A stretch of 64,000 nucleotides of DNA from Thiotrichaceae bacterium (GCA_023144895.1 JAGLEV010000003.1:1-64000), one strand, 5' to 3'. Shown: positions 40,763 to 51,694, counted from the stretch's first letter. Notes: generated by a model from the letters alone, not told the origin. A program made the numbers and translations.

Positions 40763-41457
40763 CGGGTACTCCTACTTAGATTTAATAGTACGAATTAACT
40801 AAACAATATCGTGCTGTTATAATTTTTATAATAGATTTAAACTTAGCATTTAAGTTTTTAACTTTAATGAGCAAAGGATTTTATATTATTACTCAACAAC
40901 TTATGTTAGATTTTATCATAGAAAATGATGGTGCGCCCATTCTTCTAAAAAAAGGCAAAAATCACAAGTTTTATAACCTTTTGTAGTACGGATCACAGAA
41001 GAAATGGCTGATTATTGCTATACACTATTAATAGTCATTTTATAAACTCCTGCTATAACTTATGCTCAATAGCAGTCAGATCATAAAAACAAAAAACACA
41101 ATTATTTTTATAGCTTTATGTAGCACAATCTCAAGCATGAGCGAGAATTGCTACGATCATCTTTATGATTTATCGCACTGTACTTAAATAAAGATTAACG
41201 AGCACTTAATATTTATGGTGATTTCATGATAATACGCCATATACTACTGTTTTTAAATTAATTACTCTATTCGTCGGATATAATTTGATTTTTATAAATC
41301 ATTTTTTTATTCTTAGCTATCTTGCTTAACAATAAATAGTGTTTTACTGACATTAATCTTTCAAGTATAACTTGCCTAGTGAACTAAAATTCTTGATAAG
41401 AATTATAGAAATAACAACATTATAATATGATTTTTCTCTATTCAGATTATTAAAATA
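40763..41457 (+). other. Intergenic region, pilY1 / minor pilins
   Basis: 695 bases between divergent genes. It holds one copy of a repeat shared with the norB-downstream region (about 40875-41030) and a CTGCTAT...ATAGCAG dyad at about 41050-41076. No gene of note and no RNA gene recognised; promoters for both directions are expected. Confidence 0.45.
40875..41030 (+). repeat. Dispersed intergenic repeat, copy A
   Basis: Shares a series of blocks in the same order with 49436-49590: GTTAGATTTTA, then CATTCTTCTAAAAAAA, then TATAACCTT, then a CGG/ACA block. Moderate identity by eye. No terminal inverted repeats or reading frame seen. Confidence 0.55.
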
Positions 41458-41988
41458 ATGAATAAAAAATTTAACAATCAAGGATATACATTAGTCGAAG
41501 TTCTTATCGTGCTCGCTATCACCAGTCTTCTTACCTATATTGCCTCTCCTACTTTCTCAAGTATGCTCAATAGCAATAGAATGTCTACTCGTAGTAATGA
41601 ACTATTGGCGGTATTAAATTTCACCCGCAGCTCTGCTGTTACCCATGGCGACTCAGTCACTCTTTGTAAAAAAAATAGCACCTCAACAAACTGTGATAAT
41701 AATGCTGAATGGGAAGATGGCTGGATTGTCTTTTATGATAAAAATGATAATGGCAACATTGACTCTGGTGAAACTATCCTTAATGTCTATCAAGGAATGA
41801 ATAAAACCATCAGCCTGAGCTATACACATAATCGCTTAGTTTATAATAATGAAGGCTTCTCCTATGGCTACAGTGGCACATTTTTGCTTTGTGACTCACG
41901 TGGTAATAGTGCTAGGAAAGGTATTATCATCTCCACCAATGGCCGCCCCAGAAAAGCGAATACTAACGAACTCTCTACCTGTCCATGA
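41458..41988 (+). CDS. fimT: Type IV pilus minor pilin, FimT/GspH family
   Basis: 176 residues. Prepilin peptidase site QG|YTLVEVLIVLAI with the glutamate at position +5, then a GspH-type body. Two late cysteines (LLCDSRG, LSTCP) likely form a disulfide. First gene of a minor pilin operon fimT-pilV-pilW-pilX that primes pilus assembly and forms the tip with PilY1. Overlaps pilV by four bases. Confidence 0.87.
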   Translation: MNKKFNNQGYTLVEVLIVLAITSLLTYIASPTFSSMLNSNRMSTRSNELLAVLNFTRSSAVTHGDSVTLCKKNSTSTNCDNNAEWEDGWIVFYDKNDNGNIDSGETILNVYQGMNKTISLSYTHNRLVYNNEGFSYGYSGTFLLCDSRGNSARKGIIISTNGRPRKANTNELSTCP

Positions 41989-42485
41989 ACATAATAAAAA
42001 ATAATACTGGTTTTTCTTTATTTGAAGTCCTAATAACCACAGTCATTGCCTCTGTTAGCTTATTAGGTATTGGCATATTACAGCTAAAAACACACCAACA
42101 TAATAGTGATGCCAACTTTCAAAGCCATGCCACAATTCTAGCTCATGACATGATCGAGCGAATGCGTGCTAATCCTATGGGTATAGTAAACAGTAGTTAT
42201 CACTTGCCCACTGCAACAAAAAAGGATAGTTGCTATACCACAGGAGGTTGCTCAAATGTTGATATGGCTGAAAATGATATGTATGAATGGGCGGGTGGTG
42301 GTGCACTTTCTATCACCAAAGTATTACCAGCAGGAGTAGGAATTGTTTGTCTTGATTCAACACCAAGCGATGGCACTGCAACTAGCCATGCCTGCGATAA
42401 TACAGGGTCACTTTATGCGGTAAAGATATGGTGGACTAGTATTAGTGCTAAACCCCAGCAGTTTATAACCACGGTGGGATTCTAA
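41985..42485 (+). CDS. pilV: Type IV pilus minor pilin PilV
   Basis: 166 residues. Prepilin site TG|FSLFEVLITTVIAS, and the PilV hallmark of HDMIERMRANPMG near residue 60. Second gene of the minor pilin operon, overlapping fimT and one base from pilW. Role: minor pilin complex with PilW, PilX and PilY1. Confidence 0.88.
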   Translation: MNIIKNNTGFSLFEVLITTVIASVSLLGIGILQLKTHQHNSDANFQSHATILAHDMIERMRANPMGIVNSSYHLPTATKKDSCYTTGGCSNVDMAENDMYEWAGGGALSITKVLPAGVGIVCLDSTPSDGTATSHACDNTGSLYAVKIWWTSISAKPQQFITTVGF

Positions 42486-42486
42486 A

Positions 42487-43590
42487 ATGAATAAACAAAA
42501 AGGTTTTAGCTTATTAGAATTATTAATTGCCATGAGTATTGGCTTTGTTATTACAGCAGGTGTTTATCAATTATTTTTATCAACCAATAGCTCATTAAGT
42601 CTCATTAATGCACAATCTAGAATGCAGGAAGATGCTCGTTTTGCCTTTTCATTTATTGCCACAAAATTACAGTCAGCAGGCTATTTAGGCTGTCAAAAAA
42701 CGAGTAAAGAGACAATAACTTCCTTTGTTAATACAACAAGTAATGAGTTTAGACCTTGGCGTAGCATTGAAGGCTGGGAAGCTTCTGGAACTAATTATAA
42801 CGACACTTTTACCGCAGTCTTAAATGATTCTGTTGTTACTGCCCATAATGATAGCCACTGGAGTACTTCTACTTCTGATGTAGCGACATTAAATGCAGGA
42901 GTTAGTGCTAAAAAGCGATCCGATATTTTTAAAATTTGGTATACCTCAAGTAGTACAACCTCATTAAGTACGATTAATAGCAACAATGATGAAATCACCT
43001 TTCCTGCCTTTGATTTAAAGCGTGGAGATATTGTTGCTATCAATGACTGTACCACTATCAAGATAGCTCAAGTGTGTAGTATTACAGAGAGTGCAGACAG
43101 TGCAGATAGTGCTAATTTTACTGATTGTTCCACAACAAGTACAACCCCTGGCAACTCATCAAGCAACTTAGGAGATATTAATTTAACTACCGCAGGCATG
43201 AGAGTACTCAGAGAAGCTATCTTTTTTGTTGGTAAGCGTAACGGTAATAACAACAACCCCCCTGCACTTTTCTGGAAAACACTCAGTAACAATGCCCAGC
43301 TAGGTAACCAACAAGAGATACTTGCAGGAGTAGAAAGCTTACAAATGCTTTATGGTGAAGATACGGATGGAGATAAAACACCCAACTCCTATGTATCTGC
43401 TAACTCCATTACTGATTGGGAAAGTGTTACCAGTATTAGAATCAGCTTATTACTTATCTCTAAAAAACAGTCTCAATCTGAAACACTACCTATCTTTTTC
43501 AACAATAAACTCATCGCTAGTAGTGATCATCACTTAAGAAAAGTTTTTACCACAACCATTGCATTACGCAATCGAGTAACAGGTTACTAA
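42487..43590 (+). CDS. pilW: Type IV pilus minor pilin PilW
   Basis: 367 residues, long as expected for PilW. Prepilin site KG|FSLLELLIAMSIGF, then MQEDARFAFSFIATKLQSAGYLGC, the PilW family stretch. An unusual Asp/Ser-rich repeat (ADSADSANF) lies near residue 203. Third gene of the operon. Confidence 0.88.
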   Translation: MNKQKGFSLLELLIAMSIGFVITAGVYQLFLSTNSSLSLINAQSRMQEDARFAFSFIATKLQSAGYLGCQKTSKETITSFVNTTSNEFRPWRSIEGWEASGTNYNDTFTAVLNDSVVTAHNDSHWSTSTSDVATLNAGVSAKKRSDIFKIWYTSSSTTSLSTINSNNDEITFPAFDLKRGDIVAINDCTTIKIAQVCSITESADSADSANFTDCSTTSTTPGNSSSNLGDINLTTAGMRVLREAIFFVGKRNGNNNNPPALFWKTLSNNAQLGNQQEILAGVESLQMLYGEDTDGDKTPNSYVSANSITDWESVTSIRISLLLISKKQSQSETLPIFFNNKLIASSDHHLRKVFTTTIALRNRVTGY

Positions 43591-43594
43591 GCAT

Positions 43595-44083
43595 ATGATC
43601 AATCACCACAAACAATCAGGTGTCGTATTAATCACTACATTATTAGTGGTTATTATTTTAACTATTCTAGTTTTAACCACCGCTCGAACCACTATTCTAC
43701 AAGAAAAAATGACCAGTAATCTTAGAGAAAGAGATCTGGCTTTTCAATCGGCTGAAAGTGCTTTGCTTGAAGGGCAACAATACCTAGAACAAACCGATCC
43801 ATTACCTGTTTTTAGTAGTGCTAATGGTAGACATAGCTTTAATAAGACAGTTAATTTTAAAAATGATAGTGCATGGGCAAATATAACCACCACCCAATAC
43901 TCCAAATCACTACATCAGGTTGAAAGCGCGCCAAAATATGTCATTGAGAAAATTGCACTAGTCAATACTATTGGCGAAAGCTTAGATTCTTCAACCCCTG
44001 AAGTATCAAATTACTACCGTATTAGTAGCAAATCAGTTAATGGCAAGGCTACTGTGATTTTACAGAGTATTTACCGTCGTTAA
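43595..44083 (+). CDS. pilX: Type IV pilus minor pilin PilX
   Basis: 162 residues. N-terminus SGVVLITTLLVVIILTILVL with ARTTILQEKMTSN and RDLAFQSAESAL, the PilX pattern; the G before the hydrophobic stretch is the cleavage glycine. Ends the operon; pilY1, which often follows pilX, is on the opposite strand 3 kb away instead. Converges on gltA. Confidence 0.87.
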   Translation: MINHHKQSGVVLITTLLVVIILTILVLTTARTTILQEKMTSNLRERDLAFQSAESALLEGQQYLEQTDPLPVFSSANGRHSFNKTVNFKNDSAWANITTTQYSKSLHQVESAPKYVIEKIALVNTIGESLDSSTPEVSNYYRISSKSVNGKATVILQSIYRR

Positions 44084-44102
44084 GCCGAGTACATTGACCC
44101 AT

Positions 44103-45407
44103 TTAACGCTTAGCTAATGGTACATAATCTCGATGTGACTTACCCGTATAAAGCTGTCGTGGACGGGAAATGCGAGTTTTATTATCCCCCATCATTTCAT
44201 GCCAATGAGAAATCCAGCCAATGGTTCGTGCCATTGCAAACATTACGGTAAACATATTCAATGGAATACCCATGCTTAAGAAAATAATCCCTGAATAGAA
44301 ATCAACATTAGGATAAAGTTTGCGTTTAACAAAATACTCATCTTCCAGAGCCACTTTTTCCAGTGTCATCGCAATATCTAATAGCTCTTTATGCTCTTCT
44401 TTCGCCAAACCACCATCAATAATTTGGTGGCATAAGTCACGAATTATTTTGGCACGAGGATCATAGCTTTTATACACCCGATGCCCAAAGCCCATTAAGC
44501 GAAAGTTATTGGTTTTATCTTTTGCTTTCTCAATAAAATAATCAACATCCTCTTTAGACTTACTAATTTCAATCAGCATTTTAACTGCCGCTTCATTGGC
44601 ACCACCATGTGCTGGGCCCCACAGTGAAGCAATACCCGCAGCAATCGCAGCAAAAGGATTAGCCTCGGAACTTCCTGCTAAACGCACCGTTGAAGTCGAG
44701 GCATTTTGCTCATGATCAGCATGAGTAATTAAAATCACCTCTAATGCACGTACCATGATAGGTGAAGCTATATATTTTTCTGAAGGCAAAGAAAACATCA
44801 TATGCAGGAAATTTTCCGCATAGCTTAAATTATTATTAGGATAAACAAAAGGTGTGCCATTTGCATAGCGATAACTCCATGCAGCAATCGTTGGCATCTT
44901 GGCAATCAATAAAATAGCCGCGTCATAACGATCTTTTTCATCAGCAATATCCATATACTCATGATAAAATGCTGACAGTGCACCAACAACACCCACCATG
45001 GTTGCCATAGGATGTGCATCACGTCGAAAACCTGAATAGAAGCGCTTCATTTGCTCATGAAGCATTGTGTGGTAAGTCACTAGATTAATAAAAGAATCCA
45101 GCTCCTCTTTATTAGGCAACTCACCATTGAGTAAAAGATAACAAGTTTCCATAAAGCTCCCCTTCTCGGCAAGCTGATCAATACTATAGCCACGGTATTC
45201 TAACAAACCCTGATCGCCATCAAGGTAAGTAATATCACTCCAGCAACTCGCTGTTGACATAAAGCCAGGATCATAGGTTAATAAGCCTGTTTTTTTATAA
45301 AGCTGACTGACATCAATGGCTTTAGGTCCTTGGGTTGGGTGCAAGATATTGAGTTCAATACTTTCGCCTGTCTCATTATCTGTTAATGTCGCTGTGTTTT
45401 TTGCCAT
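44103..45407 (-). CDS. gltA: Citrate synthase
   Basis: 434 residues, hexameric type II by length. Seen: [21 protein letters not shown] and [11 protein letters not shown] for active-site histidines, and [10 protein letters not shown] with the catalytic aspartate. First step of the TCA cycle. Single gene, 20 bases from pilX and convergent with it. Confidence 0.96.
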   Translation of the reverse strand: MAKNTATLTDNETGESIELNILHPTQGPKAIDVSQLYKKTGLLTYDPGFMSTASCWSDITYLDGDQGLLEYRGYSIDQLAEKGSFMETCYLLLNGELPNKEELDSFINLVTYHTMLHEQMKRFYSGFRRDAHPMATMVGVVGALSAFYHEYMDIADEKDRYDAAILLIAKMPTIAAWSYRYANGTPFVYPNNNLSYAENFLHMMFSLPSEKYIASPIMVRALEVILITHADHEQNASTSTVRLAGSSEANPFAAIAAGIASLWGPAHGGANEAAVKMLIEISKSKEDVDYFIEKAKDKTNNFRLMGFGHRVYKSYDPRAKIIRDLCHQIIDGGLAKEEHKELLDIAMTLEKVALEDEYFVKRKLYPNVDFYSGIIFLSMGIPLNMFTVMFAMARTIGWISHWHEMMGDNKTRISRPRQLYTGKSHRDYVPLAKR

Positions 45408-45735
45408 TTATCCCTCTCCTAATGATTTTCTGATCAGGCATTTTAAAACAATCCATTAGCTGCCCTCCCACTGTTATCATTATATTTTACCTTATTTTTG
45501 TTTAAATCACAGAGGCAACTAGAGTATAACTCCTAAACCAATAGCTTAAACAAGGTCAATTGAAGACAAATTTCAGCACTTAAAAATGCGCTATTTTTAT
45601 TTTTTGAGACACAAACAGAGGGGAAATATGATCTTCAGTATTCATATTACTGAATTGCTTGCTTAACAGCCTAAGGTTTATAGAACCTTATCACTTGTGA
45701 ATAAGTTGGTTTCCTATTCAATAATTAAATAATCA
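45408..45735 (-). other. Intergenic region, norD / gltA
   Basis: 328 bases holding the gltA promoter and the norD 3' end. A short dyad AAGGTT-tatag-AACCTT is seen at about 45672-45688. No gene or intrinsic terminator with a U-run was recognised. Confidence 0.4.
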
Positions 45736-47592
45736 CTAAACACCTGAAGTTAAACGCAGATATAGCTGTGGTAGCTTTTTAGGTAATTCATTCGCATCTT
45801 GAATGACAACAAAGGATTTACTACCAAACAAATAAGGCAAATAATTCTCCGCCTCTTCATCAATGGTAATACAAAAGGGTCGCAAGCCTTTTTTCTCCGC
45901 TTCCAGTACTGCCATACGGGTATCTTCTATACCATAACGACCTTCATATTTATCGAGGTCATTAGGCTTTCCATCAGTAAAAATAAGTAACAATTTTTGG
46001 CTACTGGCTTCTGCTTCTAATAAGCTTGAAGCATAACGAATAGCAGCGCCTAAACGCGTATAATAACCGGGTCTAGCTGCCTGTATAAAGCCTCGCACAC
46101 TATCATCATATTTTTCATCAAAGTTTTTAATTTTATAAAAACGAATATGGCTACGATTTCTAGAAGAGAAACCATGCAGTGCAAAGCGATCCCCTGTAAC
46201 ACTCAGTGCTTCAGAAAATAAAAACAATGAGTCACGAATAACATCAATCACCCGACTATGATTGTTAATATGAGCATCAGTTGACAAGGAAAGATCCGCA
46301 AGTAATAAACAAGACATATCCCGTGTTTTATTGCGTAACTCTCGATAAATAGGCATATCACTTTGTACACCATGATGCTTTCGATCAGCTAAGAAATTAA
46401 TATAACTCTCTAAATCAATTTCCATACCATCCTGCTGACGAGATTCCCAATGACGCTGAGGTTTTAGCACTTCAAACTGTCGACGGATTTTCTTTACTTG
46501 TTGCTGTAAGTGCTCTGGCAGCGCGATAGGCTCAGCATCTCGTGACATCATGACTTGCAAACGGCAATGGTCTTTTTGCAAATATTGCTTTTTATAATCC
46601 CATTCATCAAGAGGAATTCCATCACCCAGCACAATATCATCATAATCACTAGAAGGTAAATCTAGGTCTAACTTAATTTTGCTCGCTGTGGTTTCGCTAT
46701 CTTGTGCCACCGTAATATTGTCCATATCCTCGGCAGTTCGCATAGCATCATCATCGTCATCATCTGTACTGGTACGATCAACCTTAGAATATTCTGCCCA
46801 GCTCCATAGGCTTTCAAGACGAAAGCTTATTAAACCATCATTACCCTCTACCATATCCTCACGATTGCCAGATTTGCGTGTTTGTTGCTTTTGCTGATCT
46901 TTTTTGGACTGAGCACCTTCTTCGATATCAGGATCTTGCGGTGCAGTGCCTCCCTGAAACTCATATTTTTCAGGCGATGGGTGTAACCATAGAGGGACAG
47001 GTTGTGGTGGACGTTTAGCATAGTGTAAGTCAACCAATGCCATCGGATCATTTAATGCATTACAAATAATAACTTCCTGAGCCGCTTCATCTTTCGGTAA
47101 ATCGCTGGCTTGATAACGTTGCTTTAAATGAGCCTCAACCAATTGTTGATAACGTGGCATTAAGCCTGGCCAGATTGCTAGTGCTTCACGTGTACGGTAT
47201 TGATTACGAGTAATCCAGTTTTTATATTCACGATTATCCTCATTTAACTCCACCGCAGAAAGTGCGACTAACCATAGATATAAATCTTTATTGAGTTGCT
47301 GTGTGGGAAATATTGCAATACTTTCAGGTAGCTTTAAGGCTTCTTCATCACGCCAAGCATATTGTACTTTATGACCAACACCTGCAATACGCTCTAAAAT
47401 AGTACGGCGTGAGTGGTTTTTGGATTCAGTCGAATTCTCAACACGTAAGCCACCTTCCCCTCCCAAAGCTCGAAAAAACACACTAACAATATGACGGATA
47501 TCCTCCAAGTAAACGATAGCCTCAGGATAATGACTATCGGCTCGCTGAGTAATAAAGCGATGCCATACTGAACCGACAATTTCTTCTAACAT
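45736..47592 (-). CDS. norD: Nitric oxide reductase activation protein NorD
   Basis: 618 residues. C-terminal von Willebrand A domain with MIDAS residues DLSLST (about residue 433) and FTDGKPND. N-terminal part has the NorD/CbbO pattern TILERIAGVGHKVQYAWRDE. The middle is acidic. NorD works with the AAA+ NorQ to insert metal into the NO reductase; the close homologue CbbO activates Rubisco. The neighbouring norCB favours NorD. Last gene of hemerythrin-norQ-zinc ribbon-norD. Confidence 0.85.
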   Translation of the reverse strand: MLEEIVGSVWHRFITQRADSHYPEAIVYLEDIRHIVSVFFRALGGEGGLRVENSTESKNHSRRTILERIAGVGHKVQYAWRDEEALKLPESIAIFPTQQLNKDLYLWLVALSAVELNEDNREYKNWITRNQYRTREALAIWPGLMPRYQQLVEAHLKQRYQASDLPKDEAAQEVIICNALNDPMALVDLHYAKRPPQPVPLWLHPSPEKYEFQGGTAPQDPDIEEGAQSKKDQQKQQTRKSGNREDMVEGNDGLISFRLESLWSWAEYSKVDRTSTDDDDDDAMRTAEDMDNITVAQDSETTASKIKLDLDLPSSDYDDIVLGDGIPLDEWDYKKQYLQKDHCRLQVMMSRDAEPIALPEHLQQQVKKIRRQFEVLKPQRHWESRQQDGMEIDLESYINFLADRKHHGVQSDMPIYRELRNKTRDMSCLLLADLSLSTDAHINNHSRVIDVIRDSLFLFSEALSVTGDRFALHGFSSRNRSHIRFYKIKNFDEKYDDSVRGFIQAARPGYYTRLGAAIRYASSLLEAEASSQKLLLIFTDGKPNDLDKYEGRYGIEDTRMAVLEAEKKGLRPFCITIDEEAENYLPYLFGSKSFVVIQDANELPKKLPQLYLRLTSGV

Positions 47593-47631
47593 CTAGGATA
47601 CCTTCTATTTATTAAAATCAAAAGACTAGGA

Positions 47632-47814
47632 TTAAAGACTAGGTAACCAATACATCATGATAATACAAAAAATCACAATACTAACAAACCATATCATAAA
47701 CTTTTTTTGAGGCGCTTTAGCAAGGTCAGGGGGCAATGGGATACCACAATGCGGGCAATCCTTATCACTTGCCTCCACAACACCATTACAATGTTTACAA
47801 TTTAATACTCTCAT
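47632..47814 (-). CDS. Small zinc-ribbon membrane protein in the nor operon
   Basis: 60 residues. Two CxxC pairs (CKHC, CPHC) form a zinc ribbon, followed by a hydrophobic segment (MIWFVSIVIFCIIMMYWL) near the C-terminus. Start overlaps the norQ stop by four bases (ATGA), so it is translated with norQ; norD starts about 40 bases later. Not a known subunit of NO reductase. It may help anchor or metallate NorQ/NorD at the membrane, but this is inference. Confidence 0.78.
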   Translation of the reverse strand: MRVLNCKHCNGVVEASDKDCPHCGIPLPPDLAKAPQKKFMIWFVSIVIFCIIMMYWLPSL

Positions 47815-48608
47815 TTATTTGTTATCGCCATGCCAAGTTTGGCATAAACCACTTCCATCAAAGCTTCAACGGTTTCTTCATCATCGGTTAGTGGCTCAAC
47901 AATCGCTGCTCGACAAGCATCCACGGCTGGAAAACCTGATTGAATCAAGGTAGCGGCATACACTAATAGACGGGTAGAAGCAGACTCTTCTAAATCATGC
48001 CCTTTTAATACACGTAATGCATGAGCCAATTCTATTAGCTGTGTTGCCATGGCATCATCAATACCCGTTTCTTTCTTAACAATATTAGTTTCTGTTGCCA
48101 CATCAGGATAATCAAAACGCATAGAAACAAAACGCTGACGGGTTGAAGGCTTCATGCCTTTAAGTAAATTTTGATAGCCAGGGTTATAAGAAACAATCAA
48201 CATAAATTCAGGGGGTGCTTGTAGTAACTCCCCTGTTCGCTCTATTGGCAAGATACGACGATCATCTGATAAGGGATGGAGTACTACGGTAGTATCTTTT
48301 CGTGCTTCAACCACTTCATCAAGATAACAAATTGCTCCCTCACGCACGGCTTTGGTTAAAGGGCCATCTTTCCAATAAGTCTCACCATCACCAATTAAAT
48401 GCCGACCCACTAAATCAGCAGCCGTTAAGTCATCATGACAAGCCACCGTATACAATGGTCGATCAATCGTTGCTGCCATGTGCTGAATAAATCGTGTTTT
48501 ACCACAACCTGTTGGCCCCTTAATTAATAAGGGCAACTGATTATTATAAGCATGATGAAATAAATCAATTTCGTTCTTTTGTGCTTGATAATAAGGGATT
48601 TCGTTCAT
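47811..48608 (-). CDS. norQ: NorQ-type MoxR AAA+ ATPase
   Basis: 265 residues. Walker A is KGPTGCGKTRFIQH, Walker B is CYLDEVVEARKD, and PSTRQRFVSMRFDYPD is the sensor region. CbbQ/NorQ family: with NorD it remodels NO reductase to insert the non-haem iron. CbbQ, the Rubisco activase partner, is close in sequence, so the call rests on context. Preceded by a hemerythrin gene, 9 bases away. Confidence 0.86.
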   Translation of the reverse strand: MNEIPYYQAQKNEIDLFHHAYNNQLPLLIKGPTGCGKTRFIQHMAATIDRPLYTVACHDDLTAADLVGRHLIGDGETYWKDGPLTKAVREGAICYLDEVVEARKDTTVVLHPLSDDRRILPIERTGELLQAPPEFMLIVSYNPGYQNLLKGMKPSTRQRFVSMRFDYPDVATETNIVKKETGIDDAMATQLIELAHALRVLKGHDLEESASTRLLVYAATLIQSGFPAVDACRAAIVEPLTDDEETVEALMEVVYAKLGMAITNK

Positions 48609-48617
48609 TGGTATTCC

Positions 48618-49079
48618 TCAGGCTTTAACCTTAAGTTTATAGCCATTTAATTTTGCAAATTTTGCAGTCACCATATCCAAAGTGTTAACATGGCTAATAA
48701 ACCATGCTGGCCACAAAACAAGAACATAGTCAGCAACTAAGTCAATATTGTAGTTAGTATTCCACTCACTGATCACTGACTTCATCTTATTTAAAGCAAT
48801 TTCATGCTCATTAAGATGCACATAATAAGCAGGAAAGTTAAATTCCTGCATTAGCTCATTTTCACGCGCGAAGTGTGCATCTGAGTGCTCAAGCCAAGAT
48901 TCCATCATCTTCGATAAATGAGTAACCTCAGCCAGTGAAAAATCACCACTTTTTTCTTGATATTCACGCACAAGCTTACCAATAAGATTGACTCGTTGTA
49001 ATTCCTCAGAATGTGTATCATTCATAAAATCAATATCAACAAGAGGGATGGATTCTTCATCCATAATATTTTTACTCAT
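48618..49079 (-). CDS. Hemerythrin-domain protein in the nor operon
   Basis: 153 residues. All seven iron ligands of hemerythrin are present: His23, His69-x3-Glu73, His88-x3-His92 and His130-x4-Asp135. No signal peptide or membrane segment, so cytoplasmic. Di-iron hemerythrins bind O2 or NO. First gene of an operon with norQ, the zinc ribbon protein and norD, so NO sensing, scavenging or delivery of iron or O2 is plausible. The gene upstream region (49080 onward) shows a TTGACA but no convincing -10. Confidence 0.85.
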   Translation of the reverse strand: MSKNIMDEESIPLVDIDFMNDTHSEELQRVNLIGKLVREYQEKSGDFSLAEVTHLSKMMESWLEHSDAHFARENELMQEFNFPAYYVHLNEHEIALNKMKSVISEWNTNYNIDLVADYVLVLWPAWFISHVNTLDMVTAKFAKLNGYKLKVKA

Positions 49080-49435
49080 AATGCTCCAAAGTAACCAGTA
49101 AATCTATGACGATAGATTGCTTATAGAATATGACCCACCACCGTAACAATGCACCACATAACCCTATAGCTCTGAATAATAGGTATACCTTTTATAATAA
49201 CTGTCAACAATAATCCTATTATAATGTGACTATGTACTCTATTAAAAACACCCCATACCGTAGATTAATACATGATCCTACCAAGGTGCTGTATAACGCA
49301 TATATTCAAATTATTTAATAATATAAAGCAAGGGAAATAGTACTATCTAGTATTAAATCTATCGACACATATTAAAGAATAGAAATATATTAATAAAAGT
49401 ATTAGTGTTTAATTAGCAATAAAATATTCATTACC

Positions 49436-49590
49436 TCAAGCATTTTATTTCTCCAGAAGTTCCTGTTAGATTTTAACTGAAGGCTAATGCGTCATTCTTC
49501 TAAAAAAAAGGAAAGATAATTAAATTGTATAACCTTCTATAATGCGGTTTACAAAAAGAACAGAAACGATGATTCACTTAGTATTTTTGT
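49436..49590 (+). repeat. Dispersed intergenic repeat, copy B
   Basis: Shares blocks GTTAGATTTTA, CATTCTTCTAAAAAAA, TATAACCTT and a CGG/ACA block in the same order with 40875-41030. It is directly followed by an imperfect 13-base dyad (AATATGTATTATC / GATAACACATATT, 49591-49624). Confidence 0.55.
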
Positions 49591-49650
49591 AATATGTATT
49601 ATCGCATAGGTGATAACACATATTACAAAAAACCAATCACGCCAAAAAAT

Positions 49651-49697
49651 AAAGAACCAAAGAGTTAAATCCCCTTAGGGAATCACTTTGGTTCTTT
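49651..49697 (-). terminator. Intrinsic terminator of norCB
   Basis: A 12-base stem AAAGAACCAAAG / CTTTGGTTCTTT (49651-49662 and 49686-49697). Read on the minus strand it is followed by an uninterrupted T-rich run (TTTATTTTTT). It lies about 80 bases after norB. Confidence 0.8.
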
Positions 49698-49731
49698 TGA
49701 ATGTAATTATTTTTCAGCTATTCTAAAATAT

Positions 49732-49765
49732 TCTCTGTATAAATAATACCTACTTTATACAGAGA
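49732..49765 (-). terminator. Second hairpin directly after norB
   Basis: Perfect 12-base stem TCTCTGTATAAA / TTTATACAGAGA with a 10-base loop, 10 bases after the norB stop. On the minus strand a short T-rich stretch follows. Likely an extra termination or mRNA-stabilising structure before the main terminator. Confidence 0.6.
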
Positions 49766-49775
49766 GTAACTGCGG

Positions 49776-51188
<1,413 letters not shown>

Positions 51189-51193
51189 CTATC

Positions 51194-51631
51194 CTAGCCT
51201 TGTATGTTGGGCGGCCAATTTCTGGCAGTTTTAATACCATCAACATATTTTAAGAATTGCGCTAATGCTTCTAGCTCTTCTTCTGTAAAGTTAAACTGGG
51301 GCATGCTACGACGACCCGGGATGCCATCCTTTGGACGGCTTTTGATAAAGCCCTTAATAGCCTCAGTGCTCTTACCAAAACGTGTGTAAACATTAGCAAG
51401 TTCTGGTGCGAAATAAGCACCTTCGCCTAGGAGACTATGGCAACCAACACAGTCATTAATCTCCCAAAGTCGCTTACCAGCGCTCACTTGTTCGGTTATA
51501 TTTTCTCGGTTATCGGTAGTCGATATCCGAGTCACGGTATCTGCGGTCAGCCCAATAAGCACCAGAAGAAAGAAGACTCCCCCTCCATAGTAAATATTTC
51601 GCGCCATACCTTTAGTAAAGGTTTCTCTCAT
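51194..51631 (-). CDS. norC: Nitric oxide reductase cytochrome c subunit NorC
   Basis: 145 residues from the ATG at 51631 (AAGAGG upstream); an in-frame start 39 bases earlier is less likely. N-terminal membrane anchor (GGGVFFLLVLIGLTADTV) then a haem c domain with CVGCHSLLGEGAYFAPEL; the methionine ligand is in SMPQFNFTEEE. Passes electrons to NorB. A perfect Fnr/Dnr palindrome lies 64 bases upstream. Confidence 0.95.
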   Translation of the reverse strand: MRETFTKGMARNIYYGGGVFFLLVLIGLTADTVTRISTTDNRENITEQVSAGKRLWEINDCVGCHSLLGEGAYFAPELANVYTRFGKSTEAIKGFIKSRPKDGIPGRRSMPQFNFTEEELEALAQFLKYVDGIKTARNWPPNIQG

Positions 51632-51694
51632 AAATGGCCTCTTAAATTTTATTAATGCGAGAATCACCATAACTTTAAGGCTTGTTATTAATCA

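Larger units (their letters stand above)
49080..49775 (-). other. Intergenic region, hemerythrin / norB
   Basis: 696 bases containing the promoter of the hemerythrin-norQ-norD operon, a repeat copy (about 49436-49590), a 13-base dyad at 49591-49624, the norB terminators, and no reading frame of note. No Fnr/Dnr palindrome was found here. Confidence 0.45.

Noticed and set aside
45628..45666. Tiny frame of 12 residues after GAGGGG, upstream of gltA on the opposite strand
   Set aside because: Too short, no known family and no partner gene; could be chance.
45736..48608. CbbO/CbbQ (Rubisco activation) identity for the VWA and AAA+ pair
   Set aside because: No Rubisco genes here; norCB next door makes NorD/NorQ more likely. 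Not fully excluded by sequence alone.
49080..49260. Sigma-70 promoter for the hemerythrin-norQ-norD operon (TTGACA on the minus strand)
   Set aside because: A good -35 is present but no -10 at 16-18 bases was convincing.
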